Of a stretch of DNA of 64,000 nucleotides, positions 1 to 14,230 are shown piece by piece. Source of the stretch: Diprion similis (lineage: Eukaryota; Arthropoda; Insecta; Hymenoptera; Diprionidae); contig NC_060105.1 in assembly GCF_021155765.1 (NCBI RefSeq), positions 6,260,001 through 6,324,000 of the forward strand. Reading direction: 5' to 3'. Within the stretch, counting starts at the first letter, position 1; the number at the start of each line of letters is the position of its first letter. The notes beneath the pieces are model-generated. The model saw only the letters and a program-made list of their open reading frames with translations, was not told where the DNA came from and made no database searches. The position numbers and the translations under genes are program-made.

Positions 1-3000
1 AAGATTTCTCAACTGTATTCTAATATTTGGCGATTATTTGTCGATGCTTGAATTTTTTGAAATTCATTTTTGTATCCCGCGATTGAATAAACTGATTCTT
101 TTTTCGAACTATGCTGTATCGGTAAAATTGGTAAGACGAAAAATTTATCGATTTTAGAAATCTGAAAAAATTAAGCAATTGTTTTCGAATTATTTGAAGT
201 TCATTTGGGGGGTGAGGCGGTAAAAATTCATCAACATCCTAAATAAGGACCAGCCTAAATTCTATATAAGATTGGGATTACTGCTGCGTATTATGAATTC
301 ATTATATTGTTCAAAAGACTATATATACAGGGTCACGCGAGCTTGATGCATTATTATATAATGCATCAGGTAGAATTTTAGGCAGACGGTGCAAGACGAC
401 TCTGGGTTTGGTTCGCGGAGAGGTGATCGGCTAATCTAATAAAGCAATTAAGGTTAAGTTGTTGGGAGAAGGCTGTTATTATATATTCCCTCTAATTATA
501 CGAAGCTAGATCGAGTCGGCATCAGTGTTATTTGATAGTCCGATAAAGCGCTTATAAACCAACAAAGGGGCGTTTCATTATGCTTTTTAATTCCCTTTTA
601 CTCTTTAACCTTGGATCTGATGAATTTGCATTTATTTTCGGCGGCACGGCCTGGGCGTAAAATAAGAGGGAAAAAGAATTTCGCACGAATAATAATAATT
701 CCCCTCGACAAACTGTCTCGATGAATAATTCGTTCAAGTATTTTCCTCTCTTCTCTAAATTTCACCGAAAGTTGACGTCGGGATTAAAAATGCGAGGATC
801 GATAATTTACGAATCAATAAAAGAGCTAATCGGCCTGAGCATATAAGATTACAGTGGATAATTGAATAAATATTTGATGATAGCTATAACTGGTGTATAA
901 TACCGTTTAAGAATTGGCCCGACTGCAGAATGAAACGATATGCCGGTGCATCCATGGCGTTGGTTTAGTAAATTGGGGTGCAGTGTTTGTATTAGCATTA
1001 CAGATTTCTCCCCGTGTAGTCCCTACGAGTTATTTGTTTTTCAGCCGGTTGTTAACCCTGATTATAAACCGCCTAAGGCGTCGCCAAAACCCGTTCTCTT
1101 ATACATATATGTATAACACATTGTATTATATGATTAGAATTGTCTTTTCTATGGTGCATTTCGTGCCTGATATATATGCGCGAAGCAGCATTCGCGTTCG
1201 ATGAAAAATCATCAAATTTTCCAACGATATAATTTAATGCATTTATAATAAACGCACCCTGTTATTTCGGCACGTGTTTATACACACGCCTGCGGGTTTA
1301 ATTGTTCGCTGATCATCGTACCTACATGCAAACTGCGCACGATGACAAGAATGCTTTCCTAGACCACGTGCAGCGGTGAAACCCCGAGACCCGAACACGT
1401 GTCTGAATTATTTCAGAGCATAGAACGAACGGGAAATATCAGAAGTCTCGAAGGAACGACCTAATTACTTTCGCATCTCTCTCCACCCTTCCGGATTACG
1501 AAGAGCCTCGTAAACGCGTTTTGAGTTAAACCGTTGCGCATTGCAAACTCATGGGGAAATTCCGAAATCCTCTTGCAACCGAAGATGCAGTTCGTACTTC
1601 GAAATCCGATACTTTGCAGCCCACGAATTATATGGGCGAATGCATATCGTACGCTGATTACTAGGTGATTGAACAACTTCCTCATGCTCAAGAAGAGTTC
1701 TTGTTTAATTCTGCCTAATTCCGAACCCATTTTGCCCATATACCTAACTTTGTTCCATTGCGTGTCAAAGAGAATATATTTATACATATAATAAGATTAA
1801 ACTGGGCAACGAGCAGCTGTTTATTACGTTATTAATATAATGTACACACACGCACCAGATATAACGAAGCAATTAAATTTTCTTAAAAAACAGTTTTTTG
1901 CTTTTCATCGTGTGAAGAAGCTGGTAACCCTTGGATCTGTGGCTATGTATACGCTTTGACTGCGGCCTGTTATTATACGCGCATAACCAAAGAATCGAAC
2001 GCGTTTAATATCCTAAAAAGGATACACCGCGATATTAACTTGTCAAATAGGTGAAATCTCACGTCAATGGATGATAATTACACCGTGTTCTCCGATAATT
2101 GATAATAGTTTTCAGAGCTATGCCTTCAGGATTATGAAGGTTGGAAAATGGGAGCTAATTTGAATGCGAGATCGTGGAAAGAAACTACGTGTCTGATCGC
2201 AGAGAATTTCGGGCAAAATTAGTTCTGCGTTTGGGCGGGTTTTCGGTGTAATTAAAAATAGAGCATAAACATCTTCTAAACCAAAAAATAGCCGGTTTCC
2301 GACCGAAACTCGACGTTATTTATGAGATAGGCCAAAAACTCGTAGAGGATTCCGGAGGCGGCTGCCAGTTAAGATTTCAGTTTGCAAATAGAGATGTTAT
2401 AGCGTGCATGCTTATGAATTATTAAATACCACATGGGTGGGCCACGCTCAAGGAAAGGAAGAAAACTTTTAAGAATCACTCAGAATTTCTGCTTGATTAT
2501 TACCTGATAAATGATCGTTGACCGTGTCGTTATATCGACGATCGAAAATCGCGACAGTGGATACTGCAACCAAATCAAACGAATCAACGCAAAATTGTTT
2601 TCACTCCTCAACTGCCGACCCGATTAATTATTAATTTTTGAATCGGTATATTGTGGGTTGATTTTTTGCGAAGTATAGCAAAACATGGTAAGTAAAATTA
2701 CCCTAAATTGCAGGATTGCGAATCGCTGAGAAACATCGGGTTGATTTGTCACCGCGAGGTATATAGAACAACGGTAGGTAGTATAAAACCTCACCTGCTG
2801 TTTCTGACAAATGTATCAAAAGATAAGAGAATATTTTAGCATAATTTTGCATCATACGCGCAAGCTTTCATCGCTGAATTAAAATACAATGCCTCGCATC
2901 CACCTGCTATTATTATATATGTATACCGAAGCTGTGCAGTGCTCGAGTTACATTAAAAAATTATACATATAATTATGAGAAACTGACTACATTATATTTT

Positions 3001-3540
3001 CGAACCTTCCGGAATCTCCAATGCGTCTTTGCTCCTGATTATTTATCAAATATGTTATGTTTCTAATATGTGACTAATTGTCACGTCGGAACCCGCGTAA
3101 CGCACGTAACTCAGTTACTTCGATGTATGCTATGCATACGTATAATAAAGGCACCGATATTACAAAAACAAGGATAACACGGACCGATTTGGTGCATTAG
3201 TCACGTTAAATTCTGATAAAATCCATTAAATTGTACAAATTTATAACACGCGGCTCGATGACAAACGTGTGGTGAAAATTATTACAGTATATTATATCGC
3301 TTCCATCTTTATAACGTTCTTCTATTTCGTTAATATCGCATTCAGGTTGCTTCCTGAATTATTACCTTTGCCGCAAGAAAAAAAACCAGCCCTTTGATCG
3401 GAGCGCCACTGACTTCGAGACTCGCATATTGTTGGATCCGGATCCTTATAAGTCCTATGATTTATGCAGATGCAACTAATAATCCGTTCACACGGTTCAG
3501 CTTCTCTCCTGCACCCTAAGCCGGTTCTTCTTATGTCCCA
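1..3540. other. Non-coding region, no gene recognised
   Basis: No ORF here looks protein-like and I saw no convincing chain of acceptor-exon-donor signals on either strand. The sequence is AT-rich with short ATAT runs (for example near 2,920-2,990). It could be intergenic DNA or a large intron of a gene whose exons lie outside the window. The confidence refers to absence of a recognisable gene, not proof that nothing is transcribed. Confidence 0.5.
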
Positions 3541-3557
3541 CCGCTGACCCCTTCTCC

Positions 3558-3610
3558 ACCCCCCCCCCCCCCCTCACTCTCTCTCTCTCTCTCTTTTTCT
3601 CTCTTCCTGG
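3558..3610. repeat. C-homopolymer followed by (CT)n tract
   Basis: A run of about 15 C (3,559-3,573) runs straight into CTCACTCTCTCT and a pyrimidine-only stretch to about 3,608. It is pure polypyrimidine on this strand and GA/G on the other. Simple-sequence DNA; no coding content. Confidence 0.85.
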
Positions 3611-6600
3611 ACAAAGAACTTACGCTACAGTTGTCGTCAAGAATTATACCTTTACAACACTGTCTGATTATCCGGTAAGAACGAGTTAATATTCACCCAT
3701 ACAACTGCGGTCTGTCGGCTAAAGAGTGAAAGATAAAAATAAAAAAAAAAGTCAGGGGTTCTAATCTCCGGTCAACTTTCCTTCAGATCATTTAATCAAG
3801 GTACACATACACAAGTTGCAAAATAAAACCGAAATATGAAATTCGGGAGAATCTGACGATTACAATTGGTAAGAATAAAAAAAACCGGATCATCCCCGTT
3901 ACCGGGGCTCAACATCTTTTACCGCTTTACACCCTCGTCACGTGGTACACCAAAGCATCCCCTCCGATCGACACCCCTTCGTACCATTGTTCCCAGGCTA
4001 AACAACGGGCAGCGAATAATATTTGCGAAGGCATTGTTGATCAAGGGTCGAATAAGAAATCTCGTCATCGATCGAGTGAGTACCTTTGGTAGAAATTTTT
4101 GTGTAGGTACCACACCAATACCTGTGCAAATATGTGTTTTTGTTCTCGAACATAGTTGACAGTCTATTGGCAAAACGATGATGTCTCTCTTTATTTCTCT
4201 CCGTTTATCGAGTACCGGCAATTACACCACTCAACACTGCGGCCATTGTTTGTACAACCGACGAGAAGGTGGTAGGTCGTTACTTCCAACCGTGCACATA
4301 CATACATCGTGCCATGATTCACTCAACACAGGCACTCACCTTAATGGTCCAATTTTTCGTAACACGTTCGTGATATTGTTGGCTCCCTTGTGCTCGTGCA
4401 TGTATCTCCAGTAGCTACTTGCACGGTATGCGTACTGGTTCGTTGAACACTTTGTACAAGTAATCGAGTCGCGCGTACAGGTAGTAGGTACCTACATATA
4501 ACCCAATATGCCTGCGAGTTTTACGTGCGAACGAGCTTCTTGAAACTCAACAATCCCTCCTCGCAGGTACTAGTCGAGTCTCAGGTATTTTCCCAGCGAT
4601 GATCAATCGGGCGTTAACCATATCGCGTTGAGCAAGGAACGCCACTTACGGTGCAAGCACGGTGTTAATGAACTCGGACCAAGTTTGATGGGTAAAGCGA
4701 AGAATTTTCTCACCCATGGATAGTTGGAGGTGCGTTTGTAAAGGTGGTTGACTGCAAGGTGCACAGGACACGGTAACCGCTATATGTAGAAAGAAATGGC
4801 AAAGGACATCACCGTCAAGGCGATCGACTCATTCGAATCCAAGACTAAGCCCGAACAACGTACTGATTTTATCTGAAATTTATTTACCACCCCGCAGCGG
4901 TGGACGATGTGTTCTGGAGTTATAGGTTTTTGGGGTCATGTTCGCTCGGTTTCTGGACCAGGATGACCTGGGTTGACTTACTTCTCATTGAGATACGATC
5001 TCACGGTTGTCGACCACCCGAGGACCACCCGCGATATTTTGGGCATCGATCGGCTCGGCTACGGGTGGTGTGTCGACACTGGAGGGTGTTGGGTGTCCCT
5101 CTGATCAAGGAATGTCCGAACTTGAAACAAACTCTCTCGTCGTGTAGTTTAGAAGCTGACACCGGCGGTCGCATAGTGTTACTGACTTACTCGCTGGACC
5201 AAATAATCGTCTCGTCGAGAGATGAGAGAAGAGAGAGAGAGAGAGAGAAAGAGAACCACACAATAGCTGACGAAGGTGTGACCGAGAGGGAAGAAGACGG
5301 TACAAGGAACAAAAAATTCTCATGCCAAATTCTTCGCACGTCTTAACGCCACTGAATCAAATTCAACGACAGAACTAAAAAGAAGAGTTCTTGTCAGGGC
5401 TTTTTTGTTGGAAGTTCATGTCTGCTCGTGACGCGGTGAGTCCTGAACACCCCGTAACCTCGGTTCGATGCTCGATTCTAAAATGTTAAAAATCATCACT
5501 GCGAGAGAAAGGAGAATCAGATGGTCAAACGACTTCTAGGTATGGGTCTAACGTGATGTGAGAAGTTCATAAGGGGTGCACACTGGACAACCTTTCAGCA
5601 CCGGTTGCAGCCTGAACTCGCGTAGCTTCTACAATTCACAATATACAGAGTTTGATCGATCCTCATTCGAAATGCGGTGTATATTTAGCACATCCCATAA
5701 CTGACAGCGTGTTATTTCAACAACAAATAATAAGCAAGCGCCATTATGAGGTAGTCAGCGATCCCGCGTGTATAGCCACCCTCAAAACTCTCTTCTATAG
5801 ATACCTGCAAAAAATACACGGGGAACCGGGCGATGGTCGATGCGTAAAGAATCCAACCGCATGGAACTATGCAGAATAAGAATAAGAAGAATAAGAAGCG
5901 ACGAAGAAGAGGGAAAAAGAAACGAGCGCGTCTTTGGCTACCTGGAAGAAAAAGAATAATAACCATGATTACTCCTTCTCCGATATAACATGTTTGATTG
6001 AATTAAACAGACACACGTGATCTACACGGATTGAAAATTGTTTTGCGACGTGAAAAACGCGGTCCCGCGAAATAAAAGGAAAGACGTTAATTTTGTAAAA
6101 TTTTCAACCGACCGCAGAAGGACACTAACGTATCTGTATCGCGCGGTCCACAGAGATGAGAGAATAAGTTATAAATAAGGGTTGGCCAGTGGCAATATAT
6201 CTGCTTCTCTGTTGGCCCGTACGTTGGACTGCTGGCCGCACGAACAGATATATATTACAAGATCCGAACCAGTGGGCATTAGGGAACCATTTATCAGAAG
6301 GTGCGCCTGGCTGCCCCCACATAAGTCAGCGGCAAGCGACCTTTGATAGATCGACCCACCGCACTTCATCAAATAATGAGCGCGATTTATTAATAAATAG
6401 AGAGAAATTTTTGGTGAAAAACGAATAGAAGCAGCGAGGATTCAGGATATAATAACGCACTCGGTCTCAAGGGGTGAAATTAACCCTCCGGACCTCAGGG
6501 TGATAATTATAACACCCTGCAGGAAGGGAATTGAAAACCTCGCTCTTCACCTCGCCTGTAGAAAAACGAATACGTGTATACACGTGTGTAACCGTATGTG

Positions 6601-9600
6601 TGTGCGAAGAAAATCTAGAAAAAAAATTCAAGGCGACTGCTGGGAAACCAGGAGACTCGAAGAGACTTATCATCGGTGGGTTTGACCATAACGGAGACAT
6701 AATCATCAGCATAGCTGTTTTTATCTCGCGGCATCGACGTTACGGACCCCACTGCAACCTATGAAAGTTTCTCAAATTAATCTCACAGTGTGGCGGCGGT
6801 GACTTACGTCGGAAGGCGATGTCTTATTTAATGTCACCTCGGTAGCCGGACAGTGATTAATAAGAGGACCAGGGGGACCTTTCCGTGCGAGCGAACAGCT
6901 TGGAACGAGTTGGGATGCCGACTTCACCCCTTCCTCTACGTCAGTTTAGGATGCACAAAAAAAAAAAAAAAAAAAAACTCCACAAGTCTTCGGTGAAATT
7001 TATCTCATTTATTTTTAAAAATTTTCAATTTTTTCTGCAGCATCTCCCGTCAACTGCTTCAGGTACTTTATATTCTAGATTTTACCAGGGTACATTGAAC
7101 GCAGTGCAGGATTATCTGTTCATCTTAAATTGCACCGGTCCATGGGAATCGTTGGCTCAAGTTCGTGCTTGATGTTACCCTGGAAGAGAGAAGAGGCTGC
7201 AGCAGGGAAGAGGACGGCTTTTACTTCCTCAAAAAAATATGAAGAGAAAAAAGAATAGGTAAAAACGACGAATGAGAGAAAGAGAGAGAAAGAGAGAGAG
7301 GGAAATGGGGACCGGCCGCACTAAAACTCGATCACTGCGTGAAGCTTCGTGGGAGTGTCCGTCGACTATAAATAAAAGTTGCGTGCGAAATCTTTGGAAG
7401 GGTAGAAACGCACAAAGGACCGAAGGGGTGGAGACCCCAGATTTTGTGGGAAGGACCAGCTCAAATCTTACCACCAAATACTATTAATTTCCACTCGTCG
7501 TGGGTGATCCTGTTGTGCCTACAAACTTTTGCCTGTAAAATTATTCACCGCTTTTATTATACATTTCGCAATGCAATTTGACGTATTTTAATATATCTGA
7601 GTTGCAGCATTTCAATCTCGTTATTAATATGAAACTGCATATAAAACGTGGCAATGCATCGTGCCAATATTATCCGAGCAAATGTTTGGCAACATGCAAA
7701 TCGAAGATAGAGATAATAACAAGCTGACGGGCAGAGTGAGCGCCGATCAGATTAATGAAATATTAATGAACCCGCTCGATACGTGATCGTTGAATCCCCG
7801 CAGCATTGACTCAGGCGAATTATGCGGGTAATATTAATTGACGAAATCCGAGTGTAGATTTGTGTGAAAATTTTCAAAGGTACGCCCAAAATTTATAACA
7901 CAGCAACGAGGGAAGACGGCACGGCAGGGAGGAAATCCGCCCCAGAAAGCGAGATTTTTGAAACTGGGAGCTACCCTTTGAGAAATCACTAGTCGAAGTT
8001 CGAATTAGCGTTGGGGTAGTGATTAGGGTTGGTAAAGTGCAGCTCGAAACGAGGGGGTGGGACCTTCCCTCGGAGCGCCATGACAGTTACAGATGTTCAC
8101 AGGAAGTCGCTTGCTAGTTACGACGAAAAGAAGTAAATTTTAAGAGTAGGTAATCAATTTTCCTAGTCTTCTCTGTCTCTCGGACTCGAGGCAGAAGAAC
8201 GCGTACGAATATCGTACGAGACAGGCATAGATTTACATTCCTTTTAGTCGCGCTCCCAACTTCCCTCAAAATTCCCGTAGAGATCATTATTCGTCCTGAA
8301 TTCCCTGCGTAGTTTAATTTTTTCCGTCGTTCAATGCTCCGCACTGTAAATAATTTTTATACATACGTATACCTGCTATTATTTTTAAGAAAATTGTATT
8401 TCTTTCGTACTTCAAAACGGGGAAAGAAAATTATGAACAATGCTTTTGTTTGGCCGCATGGAACTTTTTTTTTCCTTTTTTTTTTTTTTTTTCTTTAGCA
8501 CCGAAACATAACGTACACAGCTGCGGATGATCCTTGACGAATCGTTGAGTAAAAATTCAAGGATCACCGCTTCTGTTCGACGCGCACTTATCAATTTAGT
8601 ATGCGATTTATAAAGCTTCGGAAATTGGATCTTCGAAACTGTTTCCGCAAAATTTCTATTTCTAGGCATAAAAATTATCGATCCCCACGTAGAGCAAGTC
8701 GGTAAAAAAAATTCATCAATTTCAATTCGGTTTCATTGTAGTATAGGTGGCAGACAGCGGGACCCCCACAAACAATTTTTCACCGCAGTTTTTTCTTTCC
8801 AGCATGCAAGAAATTTCCCACCGCTTCCGGTATAATACCATTGCAAAAGAAAAGATAATTGTCAATAAGCCTTGTGACGTAATATACTTCTCCTGATAAA
8901 ATAACATTAATCTCTACAGGATACGATTTACGTTCAATTTAAAATTGAGAAATAAGAAACAAAATTTGTCAATCAGGATGATTTTCACGCTGCATGTCAA
9001 TTATAATAAACCTATATCTATACAACAAATTTAAACACTCCGGCGCCCAATTGCATCCGCTCTTTTTTTTTCAGCCTAATCATAACCTTCGGTATACATC
9101 GGTGCCTCCTACTATCCTCATCTATACTTTAACACGTGTTGTATAAAAGCATTTGTTAGTATCTGGATAAGCTGAGCACGCAGCGTACAGTAATTGGACA
9201 CGAGAAATAAGCAATTACTATATTTTGGTTCGGCAAATATTATAATAACGGGCTGTGAGGGTTTACCGGTTTTATCAGGCCCGCGATCGACGGTCCTGGC
9301 GCCTTGAACAGCGCTAAAACGATCACCATTTCTCCTATATTACTAATATCTTACCTACCTCTAAGCTGACTTGCTGCCCTCATCTTGCTTACTCATATAT
9401 ATATACATACTCACCGCCTCTAAGCTCGTAATTTTACCAAAAACGGCGGTACGTTTAAACGCGTTTGCTCATATACATACCTCTATATACGCAACTCTCA
9501 CCTCTTAAATTACCCTAATTGCAAAAGCATGACGTAGCCCCTGCAGTTTTATTAGTTTTATTTTTGTTTTGTTTTTTTTTTTCACACAATTTTTCGACAT

Positions 9601-9715
9601 CTTCCGCGACCTGTAATCGACGGTGCGGAAATAATGACGCTATTATCAAATAAATCAGGAAAAAAGTGGTAGCATCTTCAAGATTTTTTTCTTTTTTCTT
9701 TTGAAAAGAGTGGCG
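3611..9715. other. Non-coding region with simple repeats, no gene recognised
   Basis: Several 60-150-codon open frames occur (for example 4,900-5,346 plus), but none resembles a known family and several overlap open frames on the other strand. Simple tracts include GA runs at about 5,226-5,250 and 7,271-7,302, poly-A at about 6,957-6,977 and poly-T at about 8,466-8,493. I see no tRNA, rRNA or splice-consistent exon chain. Confidence 0.45.
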
Positions 9716-9764
9716 GTGAGGGGAGGGGGTGGAGGGGAGGGGGGGGGTTGGGGTTGTGGTTGTT
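9716..9764 (+). repeat. G-rich tract (G-quadruplex-prone)
   Basis: A purine-rich stretch carries at least five separate G runs of 4-9 bases, separated by one or two A or T bases, ending in GGGTTGTGGTTG. This meets the usual G4 pattern of four or more G3+ runs with short loops. It lies in otherwise AT-rich DNA with no gene beside it. Confidence 0.8.
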
Positions 9765-12700
9765 CGAACGCACGTATTTCCGAGAGATGCTGGGCTGGAC
9801 CGGCGGGTTCTTTTTCGTGAACCTCACAATTCCCACGTCGAGTTCCTGCGGAGGATGAATGAGCCCGGGGAAAACTCACTTCCTCCCATATATCTAATGC
9901 GACTTTAATGTCATTTGTCCTTTTTCAATTTCCCAACATTCCTGGGGGCATTTTCGTTTGTTTGGTGCTCAATTATGTAACCCACCCCCCCTGACTTTGC
10001 CGTGTCCTTTTGCTGCAGTGTCATTCACTAGAAAATAGGCTTCGGAGCCTTTCGCTGAACCGTCAGGTTATAATTGAGTTAGATTTGATTTGACGTAGGT
10101 ACCGTTTCCTGAATAGCCTTCGATAAATCTTAGAAATTATTTCACATCCTCGTACCTACCGGTGAATACAGAAAAAAACAAAGAGAAGAAAAAAGATGAA
10201 AACTGTTTTTTTTTTCCTGATCAAGTTTTCCAGAAATTTTCTTGGAGCGAGAAAAATTTATAAGGAATCAATAGAAATATTGTATTGAAATTTGATAGAA
10301 TGGAAAAGAATCTTTTACAAAGTGAGAAAATTAGTTTCATACGTGTCAATTGAACGAATGTAATCAAATTGATTATTATACCTGTAAGCTGTATACTCGT
10401 ATTACGGTTGCGGGACGAAGGGCCGGGGTAAGCGGATATATTGAAATGGAAGGTGATTGCATCGCTGTGTCGCGGTCACTGATTGCTGCCATGACCTACC
10501 GCAGCTTCCGACGTTATACCTGCAGACACTGTTATTAAATGAACGGTACCCGTCTCAATATCCCCGTGAAATAAGCCGGCTTTCATTTCTTCACGGCGGC
10601 TGCAAAGCTGCAGGTCTCTGTCGAAGATCAACTTTCAATTTCTATTCTCTCAACCCTTCGGTTCGGTGTCCCGGTTAATTTCAACAAATTTCGGTCTCCT
10701 ATTACTTCGTCCTAAGCTGAAATTCTCATCGCTATAATAATTTCATTTGATAGAGAATTCGATATTTCGCAATCCAAAATCGTTCTCAAAATTAAATTAT
10801 TCTTTACACATATTATTGCACTTATTGCACCTACGTTTGGAAATTATTCTCCGTTTGCGGGTACAAATGATATAATAGTTCGCAATGTTTTGCAATGAAA
10901 AATATGAAATTACGTTTCGAAAGTGTTTCGCGAAGCCCGCTTATTAAAGGAACTGCGTGTCGCTGGTCTCAGCTGAGTCTTCTAAGGACATCCGCTCGAT
11001 TAAATTCATTTCCTAAGATGACGTACAAGTTTTATTTCACCATATCGTCATGAACTTATAGCTATTGCAGTCTTCGCGATCTAGTAAGGCTTCCTCTTCG
11101 ACGCCTCTTCTATCCCAAAGTTTGTAGTAAAAAACACATATACACGCCAGGATAATACCCGTATATTAAGAATCCATATTTTTTCAGCATGAATCTATAA
11201 GCAAGAAATATTGCACAAGACAGTGACTTTTCGATAGCGAGAGTTACGCAGGTCTAACGTACAAAGTATGGCAAGTACTTTGCGAAAAGCCAGAGGGGCC
11301 GGTGCGTACAAGGCAAGCTTGTCTTGAACGCTTATTCGCGGTCTTTTATTGATGGCAAATTTTGGTTTCCGGATTTCCGGAATATCCTCAATTTCGCGGT
11401 CATAATTTGTTAATAATTGTGCATTAGCTCGTTGGCTCCCTCGCTAGCCAACTGGCCCCAACTGGCCCAGGTGTGCGCTCGAGAAGCGTGGCCGACGCGT
11501 GGCGTGGCTTGGGCCACACTTTGGGTCTCGTTGGAGTTTGGCTCTTTGGTTTTTGATTCTGCGTCTCCTTCTTCGCCGCCTCGCCTGCCTCAGGCTCGCC
11601 TCAAAGTAACGCGAAAACCACCAGCTACACACCGTGTTCTCCGCATGGCAATAAGTCTTCGAAGAAGACGCGAACAACCGATGTGATGTGACCTTGCAAA
11701 GGTCAAAGACGATGACGAGGGGTGAAGAGAATCGAGATACGGAAGATTTGTCACGCAAAATGGTATAAAGGAACGATGTGATACGTACGTACGTACGTAC
11801 TTTTGACGTACGTGTTTGGAAATCGAATGTTTGAAATATCTGTATAAAAATTTAACGAGAAACAAAAACTTTGTCGCAAAATAAAATTCAAGTACGTTAA
11901 CGGACGAGATCTTAGTTGCAGATTTTTCAACCCCATACTTACAACTGTTAAAAAAAGTATATGTGTACGTATATATGCAAAAGTTCCGCCATGTTCGTTG
12001 CGTCGGAGTAGAAAATTTGGGAACTGATTCGCGTCGACCTTTGAACTTGGTTCGGGAATTTGCATTTATAGAAAGGTAGCAATTAACTATCTACAGAATA
12101 ATATAATTATCAAATTAACTCTCACACTCCCACACAATTACTTGCAGCTCTGGAGGCATTTAAGTGGATAATTATTGGGGAGCGTGGGTCAAGCGGTCAG
12201 AATTTGGCAACGTCACGTGGCGTGTACCTCTACAGTGGCACCATGTAATTTATATGGGGGCCAAATTCTCTTCGATACGATCAGCTACGCCTTAGACACG
12301 GCGATCATGGTACCCACGTACTTATCCGACGGAGAAAGTCGCTTCAAAAGATGCGACTTATTTTTACCCAACGAAATTCTAATGGGAATTATGCTTGCGC
12401 GATTCCAGGTCGCCTGCACACGCATCCTTCTCTTCGATCTCATTTTTCGCGCTTTCTTCCCTCGTACAATTTTCGAATCCAACATCTCGCAGATACCTGC
12501 ATCCCACATCAATTGAAACAATAAGAGAATAGAATAGTATTTCGGCGTGCCGCGGTTTCATTGAGAACTGTTTGGACGCGCTGTCGGGGTTCCGACGCGG
12601 TGCGCCTCTTTTCCCATTGTCCCGTCGGCTGGATTTCATTATTCCAATTGTTTTCCAGGCTTGACCATGCCTCGTTTTTATATTCTTTCTATTGTAATTG

Positions 12701-13320
12701 GAAATTAGCAACGCTGACGTAAACATCCAACGTTCGCGATTTCTTTTAAAGTTTTCCTGAACGAATTCTTTCAATATTCTTTCGCAATGAACCGTGAAGA
12801 TCCGAGTAACGAGCCAGGTAATTTCAAATTTCGTTCGGCAGGTCGGGCACATCAGATTTAATCGATTTTTCAAAGATTCTTCGACACTCTCTCATTTATA
12901 ATGAAAAATTATTAATTATTCTTTCACGAGGAGTCTAATACCTGCCCGCCGCAAATTCCATTCGGTTATTCAACTTTCATGAATCAATTATCATACAATA
13001 CATTAAAAGATTGCGGTATTTCACCTTTACCTTCAATTTATAAACTGTATAATTTTCTGGTTTCGACTAACCAGACCTTTCAGTTTTTACTGCCTTTCTT
13101 TACTTTGTAATCATGAAAAAAACACGAACGGTTAATGGTACCCCCAATGATTCGAGCAGAATATAAGAAAGCGCCCTGTCGACTTCCGCTTCTTAACAAG
13201 CCGACCGATCTCACGGTCTTGTTTGTTGGGAGTGTCACCAAAACAATCGGAAAAATTGCTCGGATATTTTCTTTGATTACAGACAATTTTAAGCGCCATG
13301 AAACGCACTTATGCTATAAT
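9765..13320. other. Non-coding region with a GC-richer patch
   Basis: No gene is supported. About 11,430-11,660 is visibly richer in G, C and CpG than its surroundings and is open on both strands, as a promoter or unmethylated CpG patch can be. A 164-codon minus-strand open frame at 12,379-12,873 has no recognisable domain and overlaps plus-strand open frames, so I do not call it a gene. Confidence 0.4.
11782..11814. repeat. (ACGT)n self-complementary microsatellite
   Basis: GATACGTACGTACGTACGTAC followed by TTTTGACGTACGTG gives a short ACGT tandem array. The unit is its own reverse complement, so the tract can fold into a hairpin. Confidence 0.75.
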
Positions 13321-13322
13321 GT

Positions 13323-13787
13323 GTGTTTTCGTGAATGCGTACCACAAATTTTTGGAAAAAAAAAAAATTCAATGACATTTCCAGTTTTTCCAGGACTTAA
13401 AACCTAGTTTTCCCTGACATTTTCCCAGTTCTAGTAAGTTAGTAAAACCTAAGTCATTGAGCTTACTAACTCCATATTCTGTTAAAATTCAATTCGAATT
13501 GAGGAAAAATATAACGTAAAAAAAGTCAGTTTAAGCCAATTTGTTTTCTCGACAAAAAAAGTAATCTTATGACTTCGAAAAATCGTTTATAATTTCCATG
13601 ATAGAAAAGTGACATTTTCAGATTTTTCCCATGACCAAATTGAAAATCCCCTGGTAATTCTAGGTTTTTCATGGTCCCTTTTAAGATACCTGACATTTCC
13701 AGGTTTTCTAGATTTTCCAGGTGTGTGATCATTCTGAATTGAATCGCCTATAATTAGGGGTCCACTGATGGGCATTCACGAAAACGC
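13323..13787. mobile_element. MITE-like unit with 16-bp terminal inverted repeats
   Basis: GTGTTTTCGTGAATGC at 13,323-13,338 is matched at 15 of 16 positions by the reverse complement of 13,772-13,787. The 430 bp between are non-coding and carry repeated phrases of the type CCTGACATTTCCAGG and TTTTCCCTGAC on both strands, a wording shared with the MITEs at 20.6 and 24.5 kb. No target-site duplication was established. Confidence 0.5.
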
Positions 13788-14230
13788 ATGGTATGTACCA
13801 TTGTTGAAAGAACATCCACTTCAGTCTTATAAAAAGCGAAACATGTAGTAGCTTTGAAAAATCAATAGGTTCGTGTCAGATGAAGAAATATTGGAATCGA
13901 CCTGCCATTTTAGTCTTTGCAAGCCATAGAGTTGAATTCCGTTCAACAAGTCTGGGGAATATTTTCATTTTTATAATTTCAAACAAGCTTCAACTTCTCG
14001 TTTTCTCTAATTCTAAGTTTGCCGCAACGAATTATGACACAGTTGTTCATTACATTTATGAGCATATGATTTAATGACTTAATCGTAGAATATGTGGTCG
14101 ATATATGTAATATGCTTAATGGGGAGTTGGCTCGTTAGTTTACCTATATCGTGTCAGGAATATGCCTATTTGACTTTGGCGTAAGAAGGGTAATCGTACA
14201 ATTCAAGAATGCTTATCTTTGTATAAAAAT

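Noticed and set aside
4900..5346. 148-codon plus-strand open frame
   Set aside because: No recognisable domain; it ends in a GA-repeat-derived Arg/Glu run and overlaps a minus-strand open frame. Likely chance.
11417..11686. Open frames on both strands in a GC-richer patch
   Set aside because: Open frames are expected where stops are rare because of GC content; no homology or splice pattern.
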